Source: Paraglomus occultum (taxonomy: Eukaryota; Glomeromycota; Glomeromycetes; Paraglomerales; Paraglomeraceae). From it: a stretch of DNA of 12,689 nt. Location: positions 1 through 12,689 of the forward strand of contig CAJVPJ010001066.1 in NCBI GenBank assembly GCA_910592205.1, given 5' to 3'. This document shows, one piece after another, positions 1-7,938 of this stretch. Positions within the stretch are counted from its first letter, which is position 1; the number at the start of each line of letters is the position of its first letter. The notes under the pieces were generated by a model, which saw only the letters and a program-made list of their open reading frames with translations, had not been told where the DNA came from and did no database searches. The position numbers and the translations under genes are program-made.

Positions 1-213
1 TTTAGTCTCAATCGTTCTCTTTAACTTTTTTAAATTAGATAAAAAGGCAGTATCAACTTGAAGCTCACCATCACAATTTTGAATATGCAGGAAGATAAGG
101 ATACTAGTTGCTTATTATTACTTGAGTTTTAGTCACTTTTTGGCTTTGGTTATCTTCTACCTGTCACCCTTTTTGTGTTCTTTGAGTGACTGCCCCTCTG
201 CTCTTTTCTTTTC

Positions 214-280
214 CTGCATATAGAATTGTTATAAATTATACATTTTAAACACAAATTATAGTAATCATACTTATACTTAC
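214..280 (-). other. Possible 67-nt intron in the 3' part of the integrase remnant
   Basis: On the minus strand GTAAGTAT (280-273) is a near-perfect 5' splice site, and TATGCAG ending at 214 is a good 3' splice site. The length fits the other introns in the window. Beyond it the minus strand reads a Lys/Glu-rich stretch (EKKRAEGQSLKEHKKGD), as the tail after an integrase core might. The flanking coding frame is already broken, so this is only a candidate. Confidence 0.3.
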
Positions 281-289
281 ATCCTGCCT

Positions 290-1501
290 AGCTTTTCATT
301 TTATTGCATCCTGTAGCCAGTCCTCAAATTTCTGTAGCATTTCGAAATAGTCTCTTGTGGAAATCATCCATCATTTTGGAATTTTTAAGGTCTTGAACTT
401 CAGGCCAAAGTTCCACATCAACATAGCAGGTCAATCAAAGAATGTATTGGCATTAGGGATCGATTTCTCTTATTTATTTGTGGTTTAAACAACCTCAAAT
501 TTGCTCTTGGCTTTTGTCTGAAGACCAATTCATAAGGCATATGTTTTGTCACCTGACAATAACTTGTATTCATCACATATACAACCATGATCTAAGCCTT
601 GAGATATAAAGCTGATCGATTTTTTGCATCCATTTTGATAGTTTGCCTTTTAATATACTGTTAGCTTTTTCAATGAACCCCTGTGACCTGGACATTCTCA
701 AATAATTCTTGTCCCTGGCCAGTTACTCATGAGTTCAAGAATAACATGCATAGTAACTTTGCTACCATTATTCATATGTAATAAAGTCAGTGGGCCAAAA
801 TTTAAAAATATTTTTCAGAGAACTTCAGCAACTTCCTTGTACTTGGTCTCTTTAGTTTGAAGTGGAGCTGCCCATGACCATTTTGTAAAATAATCACATG
901 CATGACAAATGTACTTGTAAACTTCCTCCCCCAAATTGGCCATAAGATCTACATCCACTTGAGTCATAAATTTGATAACTGTAATCAGTTTGGAGTGGTT
1001 GATTTTTTGCTGACTTTATTTTCTACATTAATCTTGCAATGTTTAACAAAACATTCTGTTAATGCTGTGTGGCACATAAACATATTGTGAGGACACTTCA
1101 CTCCAGATCCCAGATTCTCTAAGACTGTATAGTTTCATATAGCATGTCATAAAGTTTTTCTTTTGTGCAAACAGGTAAAGCTACTCCACTTTTATTTTTG
1201 TAGGCTTTTTAATCAAGATGTATTTCCTTTGATGATTGTGTCTTCCTGGAGTTCAAAGTGTTGATGAACCTGATAAATAATATGCAAAGCATCAATACAA
1301 ATAACCCCATTAAATGTTTATAAAGATAAGTAAATTTGATGTACCCAATAACAATGTTTCAGTGTTGAAACTGTGAAATCTTTAGGTGTTCAAAATCTCA
1401 ATGGCTTCTTCATACATTGCCTGAGTCATAAGAATTTCTTTGTGCATGACAGGTTGAAACAAATTGTTTGACAGTTTTGAAATAATGCTTGAGGTGTTCA
1501 T
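290..1501 (-). pseudogene. Decayed rve-type integrase gene (retroelement or Ginger/KRBA2-like)
   Basis: This is the minus-strand remnant of a DDE integrase, the enzyme that joins element ends to host DNA. It starts at an ATG (1501-1499) and runs 39 codons to a TAA (1384-1382), where similarity continues in another frame. A piece reading FVKHC around 1030-1050 resembles the second half of an HHCC zinc domain. The catalytic core follows. The first Asp lies in QVDVDLM (about 947-955), then YICHACDYFTKWSWAAPL. The second-Asp site reads HMNNG where the family has HSDNG, so Asp is Asn (770-772). The catalytic Glu survives in GFIEKANSIL (669-671), in another frame. A TGA interrupts EVL.KIFLN and another follows WPGTRII. 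The motif order supports an rve core. Whether the source was an LTR element or a cut-and-paste Ginger-type element cannot be decided, because no LTR or element end is visible. It is clearly non-functional. Confidence 0.7.
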
Positions 1502-1794
1502 TTTTAAGTACTGTAGAATTGATTGATTGGGAGTAATTTTTAATGTGATTTATCAAATTCAAAATGAATCTAGTAGGAAAAATTTATTGGAGAACAGGAG
1601 CTCTTATAACATTGACACATTTTGAGGCTTGGAGATAAATTACCACAAAGAGTATTGATGTACAATATTAATATTTTAATTTGGCGTGTTGTCTTGAATA
1701 CATATCAAGATACATTGCCATAAATGTTAATCAAATCAATTTACAAAGAAAAATAAACTTGTATAGTAACTGTCATGTAAATAATAAACTGTCA
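1502..1794. other. AT-rich spacer between integrase remnant and Tigger element
   Basis: About 290 bases of AT-rich DNA with no open frame that looks coding, no repeat and no RNA gene that I can recognise. It may be the 5' leader of the integrase remnant. Confidence 0.4.
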
Positions 1795-1796
1795 TA

Positions 1797-1820
1797 CACA
1801 GTGAAACTCGATATAACGGA
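1797..1820 (+). repeat. Left terminal inverted repeat of the Tigger element
   Basis: Twenty-four bases identical to the reverse complement of 4087-4110, starting CACAGTGAAAC and ending with the core CTCGATATAACGGA. It is preceded by TA at 1795-1796. Confidence 0.93.
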
Positions 1821-1822
1821 CT

Positions 1823-1998
1823 CTCGATATAACGGATATTGCTTAGTACGGAGATTTTTCATGGAACAAATCCAACACTAATAAAATTAGTCTCGATATA
1901 CCGGATTTTATTAGTAATCTCTCGATAAAGCCTATAACGGATGCTAACCGAAAAGTACTATATGCCAGTACTATCAAAAATATACTTGATATAACGGA
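1823..1998 (+). repeat. Left subterminal array of TIR-core motifs
   Basis: The 14-bp core CTCGATATAACGGA of the TIR recurs inside the left end. An exact copy lies at 1823-1836, a one-mismatch copy at 1892-1905 (CTCGATATACCGGA), a looser split copy near 1920-1941, and a one-mismatch copy at 1985-1998 (CTTGATATAACGGA). All share the orientation of the left TIR. The likely role, by analogy with other DDE transposons, is extra transposase binding sites. The function is inferred and the repetition is seen. Confidence 0.8.
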
Positions 1999-2223
1999 TA
2001 TCACGTGTTTATAGTAATCAACCAATCTAATTGTTGGATTTTTAGGGTGGCGTAGAATGTGTCAACCAACGAAATTAGTCTATTATTAATATGGTTAGTT
2101 AACTCATTGAGTAATAATGTCTTCCGCACCTCTATTGTTGTATACTAATACGTAATAAAATCGAAAAATCTATAAAATAACTGTCAATAAGAACGCTTGT
2201 TTAAACGTACCGGAAATCAAACC

Positions 2224-3884
2224 ATGACATCTAAAAAAAATAAAATATCTAACTCTAACTCACCAAAAAGAATTACTTTACAGAAAAAGGAATTGTGTAA
2301 ATTGAAGCATGATAACCCAGGCTTAACAGGAGTTGACTTAGCGAAAAAATATAGAATAAGCGAGCAATCAGTATCAGACATACTCAAGCGTTCTGATTTC
2401 TGGTTGAATCTTGATGACGATACTGCCTCGGCTCGAGCTAAGCGTCAGAGAAAGGTTAATTATCCTAACATTGAAGAAGCGATGTCTATGTGGGTCGAAC
2501 GCGCAATTTGGAATAGGGTTACCATTACTGATCACATCCTTCAAATAAAAGCGAAAGAGTTTGCTGATAGATTTGGAACTGCTGGATTTAATGCATCTGC
2601 AGGTTGGATTACTAACTTTAAAAAGAGAAACTCTCTTTCTTCATACCGACGCAGAGGAGAAATTGGCAGCGCACCTTTACAAGATATTCCACGTTACCGA
2701 GATGAACTTCAAACTCTTCTTCAGAATTATGAACTCAAAAATATTTTCAATTGTGATGAGTTAGCTCTCTACTGGCGACTTGAACCAAGCAAGACACTTG
2801 CGTATGCTCCTGTTTGGGGAAAAAAAAAACCGAAAGATCGAATTACTCTTATGATTACTTGTAATGCTACCGGCGATGAAAAATTGCCTCTTGTCTTTAT
2901 TCATAAATATGAAACGCCGCGTGCACTTCGTGGTATCGAAAAATCCACGCTTCCTGTCTGGTATTATTGGAATAAAAAAGGGTGGATGCAGAGAAGTATC
3001 TTTAATCATTTTTTGCAACGATTTAATGAACATATGAGGCATGCCAGACGAAACATTATTCTTCTCCTTGACAATGCGTCATCACATAGTACAGAAACCA
3101 TTCAAAGTCTTTCTAACATTCATGTACACTTTTTACCGCCCAACACAACGTCTTGCCTTCAACCCATCGATCAAGGAATCGGTTACAGCCTCAAAGTAAT
3201 TTTCCGTGTGGAATTTACTGTATAAAATGCGTTAAATTTAATATAAATATTTATCGTATTGTATTTTTCTTTAGGCACAATATCGGCGTATTTTATGTCA
3301 AAACCGCATTAATGCTTACGATGCTATTACTGAAGAAAATCCAACCCGTCCGACATTACTATATATGATTCGATTAACTTTGCAGCGCATGCATGGGAAA
3401 ACGTTACGGCAAATACAATTATTCGTAGTTGGAACAGGGCTGATATTCTTCCGTCTACACTATCAACAGGAAACAATCTTGATTCTACATCCGAGGAAAG
3501 AGAATTAGAAATGGAGATTGTCAATCTCATTGAACAATTACCAATCAATGATCCTTTGGAGGTACGAGAATTCGTGAATATAGATAATGAGATGAGTGTT
3601 GGAGAAAGTGCAAGTATAGATAATATTGTAGAAATAATTAACGAACAGGAGGGAGGTGAATCAGAAGAAGAAGATAGGGAAACGGAAGTTAAAACGAATG
3701 ATGCGATTGTAGGAGTCGATAATGTGGTAAAATATATACAACAAAACAATCTAGGAGTTAGTGCGTCCTTAATGAAAGACTTACATAGTCTTAAAAGGCT
3801 TATTATGTACAAAGTATTGAAAAGAAGAAGCAAGCGACACTAGAAAAATTTGTTGAGTCTTCGATTCAAACAGATAAAGAATAA
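2224..3884 (+). pseudogene. Tigger/pogo-type DDE transposase, two exons, broken by two frameshifts
   Basis: It encodes the cut-and-paste transposase of the enclosing element. I start it at the first ATG (2224); the frame is open upstream only to a TTG. Visible domains are a psq-like helix-turn-helix (residues about 14-55, with LTGVDLAKKYRISEQSVSDILK), a CENP-B-type DNA-binding domain (about 73-140), and a DDE_1 catalytic domain. The catalytic Asps lie in FNCDE (D178), LLLDNASSH (D283) and QPIDQG (D316), the DDD triad of this family. A 79-nt intron follows K324. Exon 2 resumes with AQYRRILCQNRINAYDA. Near 3359-3367 (CTATATATG) the frame shifts: removing one AT restores YDSINFAAHAWENV. Near 3793-3796 an A-run seems one base short; adding one restores a Lys-rich tail ending at the TAA 3882-3884. 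Unrepaired, exon 2 stops at 3506-3508. The ancestral length was about 525 residues, normal for the family. Confidence 0.85.
3196..3274 (+). other. Phase-0 intron in the transposase gene (79 nt)
   Basis: The 5' splice site is AAA|GTAATT and the 3' site is TTTTTCTTTAG|GCACAA. Splicing joins SLK to AQYRRIL, restoring the conserved alpha-helical segment that follows the third catalytic Asp. Without splicing the frame ends after 14 more codons at a TAA (3223-3225). The sites and the restored homology agree, so I regard the intron as real. Confidence 0.85.
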
Positions 3885-3977
3885 AATTTGCTTGTGGATT
3901 AATGAAAACGAACAATGATTATAAGGCGTTAGCTAAACAAATATTAATTGAAAATCACCCAATAAGATTGCAGATTA

Positions 3978-4064
3978 CTTGATATAACGGAGTGCTACGT
4001 AGCTTATTATGATATCCGTTATATCGTGAAAAACTCGATTTAGCGGATCTCTCGATATAACGGA
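3978..4064. repeat. Right subterminal array of TIR-core motifs
   Basis: Inside the right end the core occurs at 3978-3991 (CTTGATATAACGGA), 4015-4028 on the minus strand (TCCGTTATATCGTG), 4034-4047 (CTCGATTTAGCGGA) and 4051-4064 (exact CTCGATATAACGGA). Orientation is mixed, unlike the left array. Together with the terminal copies, the element carries about nine recognisable cores. Confidence 0.8.
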
Positions 4065-4086
4065 GAAAAGGCTCGGAACCGTAGTC

Positions 4087-4110
4087 TCCGTTATATCGAG
4101 TTTCACTGTG
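4087..4110 (-). repeat. Right terminal inverted repeat of the Tigger element
   Basis: Exact inverted copy of 1797-1820, starting TCCGTTATATCGAG and ending CACTGTG. It is followed by TA at 4111-4112. Confidence 0.93.
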
Positions 4111-4232
4111 TACACGTTTATGTTATGCAATAGCTAAATAAGAGCCTGGAAAAATAAACAGCAAACAAACATCATATGATCACTATAAAACCAAAAACGT
4201 AACCTCCTAAATCAATCCAGTCCTATTAATGT

Positions 4233-4269
4233 TATAAATTTTGTGGGGCGAAGCCCCCCAAAATTTATA
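4233..4269. repeat. Perfect-looking hairpin with GGGGC/GCCCC core
   Basis: A 17-bp stem with one mismatch and a GAA loop (4250-4252). The left arm, 4233-4249, is AT-rich outside and reads GTGGGGC at the loop. The right arm is 4253-4269. It stands out in AT-rich spacer. No target duplication or coding sequence is attached. It could be a dispersed repeat, a terminator-like fold or a cruciform. Its function is unknown. Confidence 0.75.
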
Positions 4270-4364
4270 TTCTAGTTACGTAATAAAAATTTTAATGCAG
4301 CTAATCAGCGTTTCGTGTTAACGTCATACTGCTGGTAGTTACTCTTTTTCCCTTTCAAGTGTAA

Positions 4365-4375
4365 GATATAACGGA
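4365..4375 (+). repeat. Orphan copy of the Tigger TIR core outside the element
   Basis: GATATAACGGA here matches 11 bases of the 14-base TIR core, about 255 bp beyond the right end of the transposon. It may be chance or a relic of another copy. Confidence 0.4.
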
Positions 4376-4576
4376 TTTAGTGTCAATTACATATGCTTGC
4401 TTACGCATAAGCTGTCCGCCTGCCAGTATCTAATATTCTTGTATTTATTTGACATTTATTATCGTGTGCTTGAACCGAATATTCTTACATTGATACAAGT
4501 CACAAACAATCGGGACACCATTTACTATTATGTCGCGAAGAGAGGTGTTCACTACGTTCTTAAGACAACGCAGTGA

Positions 4577-5107
4577 AAACAATGGAATGACAATGCGTTG
4601 AGTAACCGTGTGTTTGCTTATTCTCTGTTGCCGTATTTCTTAGAAACAAACGCTATAAGACTCTTCCTTATGTATTATGTTGCTACAAGGTTTGATAAGA
4701 CAATTCCCAACATTAATCAGCAGAACTGGTTAGACGTAATACAATCGATTTGTTTGTATCTCCAGCAGACCTCCGAGAGAAAAGAAGAGAAGATATCAAC
4801 GAGCGAAAACTATATGGAGAACTGTGGAAAATTGCGCGAGATATTACACAAAGAGCTGTTCGATTTGCGGGCGAGATATTCTTAAGAAACTGCAGAATCT
4901 GAAATGCAAAAAAGTGAACAAGTAGATAATCAGACTGATGGAAACAGCACCACTAATAACGATGATAATTTACGTGAGCATGAAAACGATGGAGAAAACA
5001 ATGAAGAAAATGACCCATCAGCTGATCGATTCCTTCAAAACCCAAGAAAACGCGAAGCAAAAGGTCGCCCAAAAAGTTCTAAGCGAACAAGCGAGCAGAA
5101 GAGTTGA
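4577..5107 (+). pseudogene. Degraded ORF of unknown family with acidic region and GRPK tail
   Basis: One frame is open from just after a TGA (4574-4576) to a TGA at 5105-5107, interrupted only by a TAA at 4883-4885. It has no good ATG start, so it is probably an exon or fragment. The first part (about 100 codons) reads as a mixed helical sequence containing IRLFLMYYVATRFDKTIP and NQQNWLDVIQSICLYLQQ. The second part is rich in Asn, Asp and Glu and ends with NPRKREAKGRPKSSKR. A Lys/Arg-rich GRPK-type end is often seen at the C-terminus of MULE/FAR1-like and other transposon proteins, but I cannot place the N-terminal part, and an AT-hook-like motif is an alternative reading. It sits between a Tigger element and a MITE. 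A broken transposon gene is plausible but unproven. Confidence 0.35.
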
Positions 5108-5159
5108 GATCAGTCAGGCATTAAAACCAGCATGGTAATTGTGGAGAGCGTGGCCTAGG

Positions 5160-5195
5160 GCGCTCTCACCAGTTCATTGAGCCAATCGAATTTGG
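5160..5195 (+). repeat. Left TIR of the MITE
   Basis: Thirty-six bases starting GCGCTCTCACC and ending CGAATTTGG. They pair with 5443-5478 at 35 of 36 positions. Confidence 0.88.
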
Positions 5196-5442
5196 AAATC
5201 AGTTTGTCGTTGGCTAGACAGCGCTCATCGGCTATATTACGAAAACGGTAATAATCAAAAATTACACTCGCCAATTACACAAAGTTTATTCACTGTCCGC
5301 TATCACAAACCATCACGTTTATGTCCTTAAAAGGTTATTTGACCAAATTTGGTATCGAGCCGTCGGGGGGTAAGACGATCCATCAAGCCATCAGATGGCT
5401 AGATGGTATTACTCTTTTTGCTAAATTTATATTTGCAATTTC

Positions 5443-5478
5443 CCAAATTCGATTGGCTCGATGAACTGGTGAGAGCGC
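5443..5478 (-). repeat. Right TIR of the MITE
   Basis: Inverted copy of 5160-5195, ending GGTGAGAGCGC. The one difference is in the GAGCC-ATGAA junction (TCGATGAA against TCAATGAA when read on the same strand). CCTAG follows after one base. Confidence 0.88.
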
Positions 5479-5484
5479 ACCTAG

Positions 5485-5817
5485 TGTTCGAAAAAAATTA
5501 GCTAAATTAGGCAATGTGTTTTGAATATTACTATAACTGGACTGGACAATAAAATTGGCCGTTTAACTAATGTTACTATTACCATTGATTGCACGATTTA
5601 TTATACTGATAATTTGGCTCCCTATAATTCAACTTACCCCACATGGCTCATGGTACCTACTGACTTTATATTCGAATGGAAGGAGCAAATCCTGCTAGTA
5701 TCACAGCTTTCTTTCCACTTCACTTAAAGAATTATGGCTCAAACATCAACCATCACTTGGCTATAGAGACTCAATTCCTGATCAAATTTCTCAAACCCCA
5801 GCTCTTAATATTAATAT
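5485..5817 (+). other. Spacer upstream of the Sel1 pseudogene, no assignable gene
   Basis: AT-rich DNA with only short frames. One frame from about 5723 reads LKELWLKHQPSLGYRDSIPD and on to a TAA before 5850. It looks protein-like but has a TAG just upstream (5696-5698) and resembles nothing I can name. It may be a relic of the N-terminal part of the adjacent Sel1 gene. Confidence 0.3.
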
Positions 5818-6195
5818 GCTCAAGCACAAACAGTCTTGGTTGGTGTTTTAAGAAAGCAGCTGAACAAGGATATGCCAATTGCACAATTTAATCTTAGTGT
5901 GTGTTATGCATAGAACTTGGAGTGGAAAAAGATAAACATAAGGCAGTTGAATGGTATCAAAAGCTGCAGAACAAGGACATGCTAATTTAATGCACAATTT
6001 AATCTTGGTGTGTTATGTCAATGGAATTGGAATAGAAAAGAATAAAAAAAGCGGTTGAGTTGTATCAGAAAGCAGCTAAACAAAAAGTTGTTTTTGCAGC
6101 ATATAATCTCGGTGTGTGTTATGCAAATGGAATTGGGAGTAGAATAGATCGACTAAAGGCAGTGGAATGGTATCTAGCTAGTCATAGTTTTTAGA
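5818..6195 (+). pseudogene. Sel1-repeat protein pseudogene
   Basis: Fragments of about four Sel1-like repeats appear in successive frames: LGWCF fused directly to KKAAEQGYAN (middle of the repeat lost), then AQFNLSVCYA, GVEKDKHKAVEWYQ, KAAEQGHAN, CYVNGIGIEKNKK, KAVELYQKAAKQKVVFAAYNLGVCYANGIG and KAVEWYL. Several one- or two-base length changes and a TAG break the frame. A further scrap reading VQCNLG lies near 6210-6225. Sel1 repeats are about 36-residue helix pairs that form protein-binding solenoids. The copy is dead. It is related in sequence style to the intact gene at 11780-12655 but lies on the other strand, so it is not a simple tandem duplicate in present form. Confidence 0.85.
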
Positions 6196-6556
6196 TAAGA
6201 ACGTATTGGTGTGCAATGTAATCTTGGTCAGTTGGAAATGATCTAAGAAGTGCTGAAAATGAAAATGTTGATTACTAAAAAGTGTAGCCACTATGAAAAA
6301 GTATTATGAAATAACTGTTGGAACCAATCGCCGGCAGACTACAAAATTGAGCCTTGCATAAATTGGGCATAATAGCCAAATTGCCGCTCGGAAACTACTT
6401 ATTTCGTGTGAAAAACGCGTAAGAACGAATAATGCGCTCGAGAATGACAAGTTAGACTGCTGTATGGTTAAAATAAATGGCATGTGTTAATAAATGTTAA
6501 ATTTATTTTTGCATTCGATAGTAGATTTATCTACTCTTTCTTCTATTATATTTACC

Positions 6557-6608
6557 GTAACAATTATAATGTGGTGTTTCTTATTAACAAACTTTACGTA
6601 ATTGTTAC
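6557..6608. repeat. Short inverted repeat in spacer
   Basis: GTAACAATTA at 6557-6566 is inverted as TAATTGTTAC at 6599-6608, with a 32-base loop. It may be a minor hairpin or chance in AT-rich DNA. Confidence 0.35.
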
Positions 6609-7938
6609 CACACAATGACAAATTTAATGGAACGTCTACTACAGACAAGCCAGGTACAAAATGAGCTGTCGGCTGCATATAATCTGTGTAAGACCTTTAA
6701 TTTTATATACAATTAATTTATGGCTTATGCCTTTGTCTTGTCGCTAGCAAAACCCCTGCCATTGCACACATTTTGTTTATATATAAACGCGTAAAAAAGT
6801 TCTCAAGCTTTCCCAAAAGTTTTATTCTTATAACTAATAGCTGTACGATTCGAATTGTAAGTTTATATGTCACAACGTATAGATAAGTCTGATAAACAAA
6901 CCGCCGATTTAGCATTTGATGCTTGACAAAAAATTGTGGCTTGGATGAGATTAAATATGAACAAAATTATTGGTTTAGAAGAACACATGAAGCAGCATTG
7001 CATTGGCTTGTATTCAATATACAATTATAGCTGGCTTTAATGCCATAAAATTTATCAATAAACAATTTGAAAACTTTTTTGCAAATAATGTGACATAAAC
7101 AACTTGAAGTTCAAACGCAATTTCACAACCGAGCAAATAGATTAGCTTCACCATTATTCACGTTGCTAAACGTTTTGTTGGTTACTTTACCAGATGTAAT
7201 AATTACATAAGCGCTTAACTCTGTATACAACAATTCAAAGTCATTAAGCACTTTACGTGCTCATTACGGTATTTGTACTTCACTATTTATATTTTTGTTA
7301 AAACAATACTTTTTCGTGGGATTATTACTGTTGGTTGTAACGTGGTGTAGATCATCGATCTCGGGAGTCGGGAAAATTGATTGTTCACGAGCCGCGTTTA
7401 CGCTTAGTTTGGGGATTATCCTTCAGGCTATTGAATTATAAGTAGAAGCCGCCTGTAGTCTAATTAGCCAATTGTCTACAAGGATGAAAGCCTAATGTTT
7501 AAGGTCACTAACTGTATATTCGTAGATAAAATTTCATGACAGAGAGCCGTTTGAACAAGTCAAATCTGACATAGATGTAGCGTGGTAAATGTCTACTGTA
7601 AAATGGTTGTAATGTAGAACTTCAAAGAAGCGCTAGTGTTGATTTTATGAGTAGTTGAAGTAAATGTTTTTTGATGACTTGAGACAAGTAGCCGCCTATG
7701 TCAGGTTGTTACGTTGACTGATGACATTAACAAGTGGAGCCACATTCGAAGATGTCTTTTTACTGACTCGCAAACCTATCGATTAACGATCTATATTTTT
7801 AGGTTTAACGCAAGGCTGCGATTAAACTGATTATATTTACTTTAAAATAGTTAATTTACATCATATCTTGTTACATTCATTACGCTAGCTCCCTATAATC
7901 AGCGCCGCAGTTGTGGCTGGCATTTGACTAGTACCTGG

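Larger units (their letters stand above)
1797..4110 (+). mobile_element. Tigger/pogo-type DNA transposon, full-length ends (2314 bp)
   Basis: This is a Tc1/mariner-superfamily element bounded by 24-bp perfect terminal inverted repeats that begin CACAGTGAAACTCGATATAA. TA dinucleotides flank both ends (1795-1796 and 4111-4112), the target duplication expected for the superfamily. Because the flanking TA extends the symmetry, the match is 26 bp if TA is counted. The element holds one transposase gene on the plus strand (2224-3884), with about 400 bp of non-coding DNA on the left and about 200 bp on the right. Both margins carry extra copies of the TIR core. The ends look recent and intact, but the transposase frame is broken. 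The copy could therefore move only with transposase supplied in trans. Confidence 0.92.
5159..5479. mobile_element. MITE-like non-autonomous element (about 320 bp)
   Basis: Inverted repeats of 36 bp with a single mismatch bound the element: 5160-5195 begins GCGCTCTCACCAGTTCATTG, and 5443-5478 is its inverse. With a one-base gap the symmetry continues a few bases further inward. The flanks share CCTAG (5154-5158 and 5480-5484), a likely 5-bp target duplication if the element includes one extra base at each end. No coding frame lies inside. Size, long TIRs and lack of genes define a miniature element. The superfamily is uncertain from the TIR alone. Confidence 0.85.

Noticed and set aside
1-1501. 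Long terminal repeats around the integrase remnant
   Set aside because: I looked for direct repeats on either side and for reverse transcriptase or Gag motifs and saw none in the window, so no LTR element is called.
2197-2223. TTG start for the transposase nine codons before the ATG
   Set aside because: A eukaryotic gene should use the ATG at 2224, and the added residues have no family support.
3327-3833. Long open frame on the minus strand (168 codons)
   Set aside because: It lies opposite the transposase C-terminal exon, which has clear family similarity. The minus-strand product is a Ser/Leu-rich shadow without domains.
6718-6915. Minus-strand frame of 65 codons
   Set aside because: Short, no family resemblance, in AT-rich spacer where such frames are expected by chance.
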